Shown piece after piece: positions 58,003 to 64,000 of a stretch of 64,000 nucleotides of DNA. Every line of letters starts with the position of its first letter. Within the stretch, counting starts at the first letter, position 1. Source of the stretch: Thermoleophilia bacterium SCSIO 60948. GTDB taxonomy: Bacteria; Actinomycetota; Thermoleophilia; Solirubrobacterales; 70-9. Below the pieces are notes generated by a model. It searched no databases and was not told the DNA's origin. It saw only the letters and a program-made list of their open reading frames with translations. Location: positions 3,357,729 to 3,421,728 of the forward strand of contig CP053031.1 in the NCBI GenBank assembly GCA_021496505.1. Reading direction: 5' to 3'. A program made the position numbers and the translations under genes.

Positions 58003-58493
58003 CCGTCGGAGCCCTTGGCGAAGTCCTCGGGCGTGACGTCATCGAGGAAGCTCTTGAACTTCTCGACGACCTCGTCGGTGTCCTCGACCTCGTGCTCGAA
58101 CTCGATCGACGATTCCTCGATCACGTCCTCGGCGGCGAAGATCGGCGCCGAGCAGCGGACGGCGAGCGCGATCGCGTCGGACGGGCGCGAATCGATCTCG
58201 ACCTCGGAACCGTTGATCGACAGCGTGATCGAGGCGAAGAACGTGTTGTCCCGGAGCTCGGTGACCGAGACGCGCTCGCACTTGGCGTCGAGGCGGTCGA
58301 CCATCTCGTTGAGCAGGTCGTGCGTCATCGGCCGCGGGGTCGAGGCTCCCTGGAGCTTCATCAGGATCGCGGCCGCCTCCGGGTGGCCGATCCAGATCGG
58401 CAGGAAGCGACTGCCGTCGACCGTCTTGAGCAGGACGATCGGCTGCTTGCCGACCATGTCGAACGAGACGCCGTAGATCTGCATCTGCTGCAT
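57999..58493 (-). CDS. Bifunctional nuclease family protein (DUF151)
   Basis: A 164-residue protein of the DUF151 bifunctional nuclease family (plant BBD and Mycobacterium homologues have DNase and RNase activity). Hallmarks: LPIWIGHPEAAAI near residue 31, RPMTHDLL near 54, IDSRPSDAIALAVR near 100, then a highly acidic tail (EHEVEDTDEVVEKF). TATACT about 65 bases upstream (58562-58557) may be its -10 element, so this gene has a real leader. Confidence 0.9.
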   Translation of the reverse strand: MQQMQIYGVSFDMVGKQPIVLLKTVDGSRFLPIWIGHPEAAAILMKLQGASTPRPMTHDLLNEMVDRLDAKCERVSVTELRDNTFFASITLSINGSEVEIDSRPSDAIALAVRCSAPIFAAEDVIEESSIEFEHEVEDTDEVVEKFKSFLDDVTPEDFAKGSDG

Positions 58494-58639
58494 GGTGCTA
58501 ACGCGCTCCTCGGGTCTCGGATCGCCCGGCCTGCCGCGTGCTCCGGACGCAACCCGAAGTATAGGAACGAGGTGGGTCGGGGAAACGGCGCGCGGTACCC
58601 GTGTAGAGGGTGCGACGGCGACGCGGCCGTGCGGGGAGA

Positions 58640-58713
<74 letters not shown>

Positions 58714-58725
58714 GCTCGACCGCGC

Positions 58726-58731
58726 ATCTTA
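58726..58731 (-). promoter_or_regulatory. -10 element for tRNA-Ile
   Basis: Minus-strand TAAGAT, 12 bases before the mature 5' end at 58713. Confidence 0.4.
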
Positions 58732-58773
58732 GACGCCACCGCGCGGCGTGGCGGGCCGGATGCGACCGCCGTC

Positions 58774-58779
58774 TAGTCT
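58774..58779 (+). promoter_or_regulatory. -10 element for pdxH
   Basis: TAGTCT, 10 bases before the GTG at 58790. Confidence 0.4.
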
Positions 58780-58789
58780 CGGTCGCCGA

Positions 58790-59407
58790 GTGTCATCGCG
58801 ACCCGACATGCCACCGTTCTCGGAGACCGACCTCGACCCGGATCCGATCGCGCAGTTCGCGCAGTGGTACGAGCGCGCGTCCGAGGACGTGCCGTTGACC
58901 GATGCGATGACGCTCGCGACGGTCGACGACACGGGGGCTCCCGACGCCCGCATGGTCCTGCTGAAGGGCTTCGGCGACGACGGGTTCCGCTTCTTCACCA
59001 ACCTCGACTCGGTGAAGGCGCAGCAGATGGAGCGCCGCCCCGAGGTCGCGCTGATCCTGTTCTGGCGCGAACTCGACCGTCAGGTGCGCGTTCGCGGACC
59101 CGTCTCGCGGCTATCCGAGGCCGACTCGGACGAGTACTTCGCCTCGCGGCCGCGCGAGAGCCAGATCGGCGCCTGGGCCTCGCCGCAGAGCCGTCCGCTT
59201 CCCGATCGCGCCGCACTCGAGGCGCGGATCGCCGAGATCGAGGAGCGCTTCGAGGGCCACGACGTCCCGCGTCCGCCGCGCTGGGGTGGCTACATCGTCG
59301 ATCCGCGAGCGATCGAGTTCTGGCAGGGCCAGGTCGGCCGGCTCCACGACCGCTTCGTCTACACCCGGGGAGCCGGGCGCTGGGCGATCGAGCGGCTCGG
59401 TCCCTGA
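58790..59407 (+). CDS. pdxH: Pyridoxamine 5'-phosphate oxidase
   Basis: A 205-residue FMN enzyme making PLP from PNP/PMP. Conserved segments: DAMTLATVDDTGAPDARMVL, GFRFFTNLDSVKAQQM, SQIGAWASPQS and the C-terminal PPRWGGYIVDPRAIEFWQG plus RLHDRFVYTR. The GTG at 58790 is preferred because TAGTCT lies 10 bases before it; the ATG at 58808 would give a 22-base leader without a ribosome site. PLP is needed by the several aminotransferases in this window. Confidence 0.93.
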   Translation: MSSRPDMPPFSETDLDPDPIAQFAQWYERASEDVPLTDAMTLATVDDTGAPDARMVLLKGFGDDGFRFFTNLDSVKAQQMERRPEVALILFWRELDRQVRVRGPVSRLSEADSDEYFASRPRESQIGAWASPQSRPLPDRAALEARIAEIEERFEGHDVPRPPRWGGYIVDPRAIEFWQGQVGRLHDRFVYTRGAGRWAIERLGP

Positions 59408-59426
59408 GCCGCGGGCTCTCGGGCGG

Positions 59427-60280
59427 CTAGCGGGCGCGCTCGGCGAGGAACGCCGACAACTCGTCGAGATCGCTGAACGAGAGCTCGGCGCGGATCGCCC
59501 CGGAACTGGTGGAGCGGACGCGGACGCCGCGTCCGAGTGCGGCCTCGAGCCGATCCTCCGCCTCCGAGAGCACGGCGTCGCGCTCGGGATCCGGCCGTCG
59601 CGGGGGTCGCGCCGGCGTCAGTTCCTCGCGCGCCCGGCGTTCGGTCTCGCGCACAGACCAGTCCTCGCGAGCGGCCGCGCGGGCGAGTGCGCGGCGGCGC
59701 TCGTGGTCGGGCGCGGCGAGGATCGCCCGGCCGTGACCCTCGGTGAGCTCGCCGCTCGCCAGCAGATCGAGCGCCTCCTCGGGCAGGTCGAGCAGGCGGA
59801 TCAGGTTGGAGATACCGGAGCGGCTTCGGCCGAGCCGGCGGCCGAGCTCCTCCTTGGTGATCCCGAGATCGTCGACGAGCATGCTGCAGGCTCGCGCCTC
59901 GTCGATCGGGTTCAGGTCCTCGCGGGCGACGTTCTCGATCAGCGCCGTCTGCAGCCGGTCGACCTCCTCCTCGACACGCAGCAGCGCCGGGACCTCCTCG
60001 AGCCCGGCTCGCTGCGCGGCGCGCCAGCGGCGCTCGCCGGCGATCAACTCGTAGCGGCCGTCGTCGAGCGGGCGGACGACGAGCGGCTGGATGATCCCCG
60101 CCGCCGCGATCGATTCGGCCAGCGCCTCGATCGACTCGGGATCGAAGCGACGCCGCGGCTGCGCGGGATTGGGCCGGATCAGCTCGACCGCGACGTTGCG
60201 AAGCGCCGGCTCCGTGCTGCCCTCGACCGGCTCGGCCGGCAGGATCGCCGCGAGTCCGCGGCCCATTCCACGCTTGGCCA

Positions 60281-60281
<1 letters not shown>
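59427..60281 (-). CDS. parB: Chromosome partitioning protein ParB
   Basis: A 284-residue ParB that loads on parS sites near oriC and recruits ParA and SMC. The CTP-binding/ParB-N domain has VELIRPNPAQPRRRF, then GERRWRAAQRAGL, and an HTH (TKEELGRRLGRSRSGISNLI) near residue 130; a C-terminal dimerisation helix ends in LSAFLAERAR. It overlaps the parA stop by one base (TGATG). Confidence 0.96.
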
Positions 60282-61090
<809 letters not shown>

Positions 61091-61097
61091 GTCACCC

Positions 61098-61103
61098 AAC
61101 CTA
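61098..61103 (-). promoter_or_regulatory. -10 element for parAB, overlapping the rsmG stop
   Basis: Minus-strand TAGGTT, 7 bases before the parA GTG (61090). Its first three bases are the rsmG stop codon TAG (61103-61101). Confidence 0.5.
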
Positions 61104-61787
61104 GCCCCGTCGCCGGACCGTGGCCGACCCGAATGGGCGCTTTGCGGCCATTCCGTCTCGGCGCGGCAGACCGTCCGGCGTCGGGCCCCGTTTGACCAGG
61201 ACGTCGAGACGTCGATTGCGCGCGCCGGGAAACGGCACCACGCTGAGTGAGCGATCGGGGTGGACAGCCGTGCGCGTTGCCGCCGCCACCGCTTCTGCCT
61301 CCTCCGAGGCGTCGCGCTCGCCCTTCCAGGCGACGAGGACGCCGCCGTCGCGCAGCAACGGCGAGGCGAGCTCCGCGAGGGTCGCCAGGCGAGCGACCGC
61401 GCGGACGGTCACGACGTCGTAGCGCTCGCGGCCCTCGCCGTCGAGCCGCCCCCAGGCCTCGGCGCGCGCCTGCACGACGCGCGCGTTCGAGAGCTCCATC
61501 GCGGCGATCGCATCGCGCATGAACTCGCACTTTCGCCCGACCGATTCGATCAGGTCGACCTCGGTGCGTGGAAGCGCCGCCGCGACGACGAGCCCGGGCA
61601 GACCGGCGCCCGAGCCCAGGTCGCCGATACGCGTCGCGAACCGCAGCTCATCGATCTCGAGGCCGCTGAGCGAATCGTCGATGTGTGTCCGCCGGGCCTC
61701 GGCGCGCGCGGTCACCGATGTCGGGGCTCGGGGATCGGACTCGAGCCGCTCGAGCAGCGCGTCGGTGCGGCGCTCGAGATCGGTCAG
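61101..61787 (-). CDS. rsmG: 16S rRNA (guanine-N7) methyltransferase RsmG (CTG start inferred)
   Basis: A 228-residue SAM methyltransferase that methylates G527 of 16S rRNA; loss gives low-level streptomycin resistance. The SAM loop is IGDLGSGAGLPGLVVA, and LIESVGRKCEFM and VTVRAVARLATLAEL follow. The GTG at 61715 would drop conserved N-terminal residues (ERLESDPRAPTSV), so the start lies upstream; the only candidate is the CTG at 61787, overlapping the jag stop as CTGA. Confidence 0.88.
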   Translation of the reverse strand: MTDLERRTDALLERLESDPRAPTSVTARAEARRTHIDDSLSGLEIDELRFATRIGDLGSGAGLPGLVVAAALPRTEVDLIESVGRKCEFMRDAIAAMELSNARVVQARAEAWGRLDGEGRERYDVVTVRAVARLATLAELASPLLRDGGVLVAWKGERDASEEAEAVAAATRTAVHPDRSLSVVPFPGARNRRLDVLVKRGPTPDGLPRRDGMAAKRPFGSATVRRRG

Positions 61788-62275
61788 GAGCTCTGTTCGA
61801 CCAGGGGCGCGACGATCACGCAGCGCTCGGAACCCTCGCCCTCGGAGAAGGTCTCGACCCCGGCTCGCTCCTTGAGGTGGTCGTGGACGATCCGTCGCTC
61901 GCTCGCCGACATCGGCTCGAGCTCGATCTCCACACCGGCCTCGAGCGCGCGCTCGGCGGCCATGTCGGCCTGGCGAAGCGCCGACTCGCGGCGGTTCGCG
62001 CGGTAGCCGCCGGCATCGACCGTGACGCGCTTGCGGTCGGGCGAGCCACGGAAGGCGGCGCGATAGCAGAGCAGCTGGACCGCGTCGATCGTCGCGCCAC
62101 GGCGTCCGATCAGAATTCCGACGTCCTCGGCGTCGACCGTGCCGACGATCGTGTCGTCGTCCTCCGAGACCTCGACGCTGGCGCCCTCGATCTCCATCTG
62201 GGAGGCGACTCGCTCGAGGATCGCGCGCACGCGGTCGGCCGGTTGCTCGGGCAAGCTCTCCAGGGACCCGCTCAT
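61784..62275 (-). CDS. jag: Jag/KhpB-family RNA-binding protein
   Basis: A 163-residue protein with a KH domain (GILIGRRGATIDAVQLL near residue 52) and a C-terminal R3H domain (PMSASERRIVHDHL near 120). The usual N-terminal jag domain is missing, as in actinobacterial versions. Its homologues bind small RNAs and affect cell division. It sits between yidC and rsmG as in most oriC regions. Confidence 0.92.
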   Translation of the reverse strand: MSGSLESLPEQPADRVRAILERVASQMEIEGASVEVSEDDDTIVGTVDAEDVGILIGRRGATIDAVQLLCYRAAFRGSPDRKRVTVDAGGYRANRRESALRQADMAAERALEAGVEIELEPMSASERRIVHDHLKERAGVETFSEGEGSERCVIVAPLVEQSS

Positions 62276-62297
62276 CGGCGGCGATCCTAACCCGCCG

Positions 62298-63050
62298 CTA
62301 GCGGCGGCGCTTCTTCTTGCGCGGCGGTGGCGGTGGCGCCTTCGCGGGCACCTGAGTCTGGGTCTGCTCTGGTGTCGGCGCGGGAATGAGCTTCTGGACG
62401 ACGACCTGCTGGCCGAGGCTCCAGATGTTCGTCGTGATCCAATAGACCGCCAGGCCCGCCGGCTGCGAGACGATGAGCGGCGCGAACAGCACCGGCAGCG
62501 CGAGGAAGATGTACTTCTGCGCGCCCTGGGCCGTGGCGGTGGTGGCGGTCGTGTAGAGGAAGCTCAGGACCGTCGTAACGATGAACAGGATGATCAGCAG
62601 GATCGTCTCGACGCCCTCGGGCTTCTCGATCACCGACTGCACGAACAGGAACCCCTGGGGAGCTCCGCTGTCCTGGACGTCTGTGATGAAGGCGTCGCCG
62701 CGAAGCAGCTGGTAGATCGCGATGAAGAACGGGATCTGGAGCAGGAACGGGAAGCACGACGCGAGCGGGTTGATCTTGTTGTCGCGGTAGAGCTTCATCA
62801 TCTCCCGCTGCTGGCGCTCCTTGTCATCGGAGTAGCGCTCCTGGATCTCCTTCATCTGCGGCCCGATGACCTGCATCCGGCGCATCGACTTGATCCCGCG
62901 CAGCGAGAGGGGAAGGACGAGCAGCCTGACCGCGAAGGTCAGCGCGACGATCGACAGACCCCATGACAGCCCGACGTCGGACTGGAAGAACTTGATCACG
63001 GCCTCAGCGGCGTCGATGAACGGCTGGAGGATGTTGGCGAGCACGATCAC
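62298..63050 (-). CDS. yidC: Membrane protein insertase YidC
   Basis: A 250-residue Oxa1-family insertase with five helices (about 25-45, 90-115, 140-165, 175-190, 195-215). The cytoplasmic hairpin SMRRMQVIGPQMKEIQERYS and the NPLASCFPFLLQIPFFIAIY segment are characteristic. The C-terminus is Pro/Lys/Arg-rich (PPPPPRKKKRRR), likely ribosome-contacting. GTG start overlaps the yidD stop as GTGA. Confidence 0.95.
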   Translation of the reverse strand: MIVLANILQPFIDAAEAVIKFFQSDVGLSWGLSIVALTFAVRLLVLPLSLRGIKSMRRMQVIGPQMKEIQERYSDDKERQQREMMKLYRDNKINPLASCFPFLLQIPFFIAIYQLLRGDAFITDVQDSGAPQGFLFVQSVIEKPEGVETILLIILFIVTTVLSFLYTTATTATAQGAQKYIFLALPVLFAPLIVSQPAGLAVYWITTNIWSLGQQVVVQKLIPAPTPEQTQTQVPAKAPPPPPRKKKRRR

Positions 63051-63361
63051 GAGCGCGCCTCCGTCAGCTGATGCGTCGCCTCGCCGCGCTCGGAGCGCAG
63101 CTCGGCCCCGCGGAACAACCGGCGGTCGGAGAGCTCATCCACTCCGCCCCAGCTGAGCGGGTTGCAGCGCAGCACTCGCCACGCCGCGAGGATGCTTCCG
63201 CGGACGACCCCGAGCTCGCTGATCGCCTCCTCGGCATAGCGCGAGCAGCTCGGGTAGTACTTGCAGCGAGCCGGCAGCGCCGGGGAGAGGAAGCGGCGAT
63301 AGAGCCGGATCGGCGCGAGCAGGACGGACCTCGGCGCCCGTTTCACGTGCAACGCGTCCAC
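63047..63361 (-). CDS. yidD: Membrane protein insertion efficiency factor YidD
   Basis: A 104-residue YidD with the signature CKYYPSCSRYAEEAI and the basic amphipathic N-terminus (APIRLYRRFLSPALPARC). It lies between rnpA and yidC. GTG start at 63361. The first codons overlap a parS-like palindrome (63341-63354). Confidence 0.93.
   Translation of the reverse strand: MDALHVKRAPRSVLLAPIRLYRRFLSPALPARCKYYPSCSRYAEEAISELGVVRGSILAAWRVLRCNPLSWGGVDELSDRRLFRGAELRSERGEATHQLTEARS
63341..63354. promoter_or_regulatory. parS-like site inside yidD
   Basis: GTTTCACGTGCAAC differs at one base from the parS core GTTTCACGTGAAAC. Read on the minus strand it is GTTGCACGTGAAAC, matching the variable position seen in Bacillus parS. 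ParB genes lie 3 kb away and oriC is expected just to the right. Confidence 0.6.
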
Positions 63362-63365
63362 GGGT

Positions 63366-63731
63366 TCAGCCGACCTTCTCGATCAGTTCCCGCAGGCTCT
63401 CGCGAACCGCCGGCGTTCCATCCCGCTCGACCTGGGCGGCGGAGTCGGGTCGCGCCACGACGACGAAGTCGTAGCCCGCGGGGAGAATCGATTCATCGGC
63501 CCAGAACGCCTCGCGGATCGAGCGCTTGACGGCGTTTCGCCGCACCGCGTCTCCGACGCGCTTCGACACGGACAGGCCCAACCGAGGGCCTTCGGCACCT
63601 TCCTCGGCGCGTTCACGGGGGAACGAGTAGAGGACGTAGAAGCGGTTGCCGTGCGAGCGGCCGCGCTTGTAGACGCGATCGAAGTCGCCGGAGCGAGACA
63701 GACGCCCGCGCTTTCGCGAGGCGGGGCTCAA
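63366..63731 (-). CDS. rnpA: Ribonuclease P protein component
   Basis: A 121-residue basic protein that helps the RNase P RNA mature tRNA 5' ends. It has GRLSRSGDFDRVYKRGRS at the start and the RNR motif in VGDAVRRNAVKRSIREAF near residue 66. Start is a TTG at 63731; the yidD start follows its stop by 4 bases. Confidence 0.95.
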   Translation of the reverse strand: MSPASRKRGRLSRSGDFDRVYKRGRSHGNRFYVLYSFPRERAEEGAEGPRLGLSVSKRVGDAVRRNAVKRSIREAFWADESILPAGYDFVVVARPDSAAQVERDGTPAVRESLRELIEKVG

Positions 63732-63777
63732 GCCAGGGGACGGGGTCGGGGGCGGCCGCCGGAATGCACCGCGGCGC

Positions 63778-63912
63778 TCAGGGGGTCAGCCGCTTGCGGC
63801 CCTTGCGACGGCGGCGGCGCAGGATCTCGCGTCCGCCTCGGGTTCGCATCCGGGCACGGAATCCGTGCGTGCGGGCGCGCTTGCGCTTCTTTGGCTGCCA
63901 GGTGCGTTTCAT
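63778..63912 (-). CDS. rpmH: 50S ribosomal protein L34
   Basis: A 44-residue, strongly basic protein beginning [18 protein letters not shown] and ending GRKRLTP, the complete L34 pattern. First gene of the oriC-proximal operon rpmH-rnpA-yidD-yidC-jag-rsmG. TATACT at 63969-63964 gives a leader of about 45 bases. Confidence 0.97.
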   Translation of the reverse strand: MKRTWQPKKRKRARTHGFRARMRTRGGREILRRRRRKGRKRLTP

Positions 63913-63963
63913 GAGAAGAGATGCGCGGTCGCCGGAGGATCCAGCGGCCCTGCGCGGGCGGGG

Positions 63964-63969
63964 AGTATA
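63964..63969 (-). promoter_or_regulatory. -10 element for rpmH operon
   Basis: Minus-strand TATACT, 51 bases before the rpmH ATG; no good -35 hexamer at 16-18 bases. Confidence 0.4.
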
Positions 63970-64000
63970 CGGACCGAGCAACAACCCCGGGACCCGATCT

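Noticed and set aside
63913..64000. DnaA boxes marking oriC at the right edge
   Set aside because: No TTATCCACA-like 9-mers are visible in the last 90 bases; oriC must lie beyond the window.

Overview
The window is high-GC (about 70 percent by eye), tightly packed bacterial DNA with no gene-free stretch over 300 bases; the longest gap is 177 bases (52452-52628). Gene content points to an actinobacterium: DtxR regulator, menaquinone-based respiration, InhA/FabI-like reductase, Ddl, SucCD, TatAC, and the order rpmH-rnpA-yidD-yidC-jag-rsmG-parA-parB that lies beside oriC. A deep-branching class such as Thermoleophilia (Solirubrobacterales) is my inference. The right edge stops just upstream of rpmH, so dnaA/oriC should lie a little further right.

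Layout. 1-1896: end of a DEAH helicase gene and a divergent dihydropteroate-synthase-like gene. 1932-12066: housekeeping and small metabolic genes (HAD phosphatases, SDR, DtxR regulator, aminotransferase, sulfatase, sucCD, sulfotransferase, RpiB-like and RibD-like proteins). 12072-15631: an ABC exporter co-transcribed with a NarL-type two-component system, preceded by a 24-base perfect palindrome. 15746-17380: a tandem pair of peptidase E homologues. 17511-22225: ZIP transporter, BI-1 protein, tRNA-Lys, TatAC, Dcd. 22222-30368: a long minus-strand respiratory cluster, hemB, fused siroheme decarboxylase AhbA-AhbB, hemL, an unknown protein, Rieske protein, cytochrome b, a cytochrome b/c fusion, menG and a polyprenyl diphosphate synthase. 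It couples tetrapyrrole supply, the menaquinol:cytochrome c reductase and menaquinone synthesis. 30436-40387: ABC transporter, YmdB phosphodiesterase, membrane glycan genes.

41286-45250 is an accessory island of visibly lower GC: a putative Lrp-like gene with no normal start codon, then a restriction-modification system with one PD-(D/E)XK endonuclease and two methyltransferases of different classes. 45252-52451 returns to core genes: P1 peptidase, TetR regulator, and a fatty-acid synthesis operon fabD-fabH-fabG-acpP-fabF-carboxyltransferase. 52629-58493 holds an aminotransferase-ddl pair, a drug-type ABC exporter divergent from a MarR regulator, and a bifunctional nuclease. 58640-63912 holds tRNA-Ile, pdxH and the oriC-proximal block.

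A striking window-wide pattern is a TAnnnT hexamer (usually TAGnnT) 6-10 bases before the start codon of most transcription units, which implies widespread leaderless or nearly leaderless mRNAs. I used it to choose several starts. Convergent genes often share a CTAG so that their stop codons interlock, and I see no intrinsic terminators between them.
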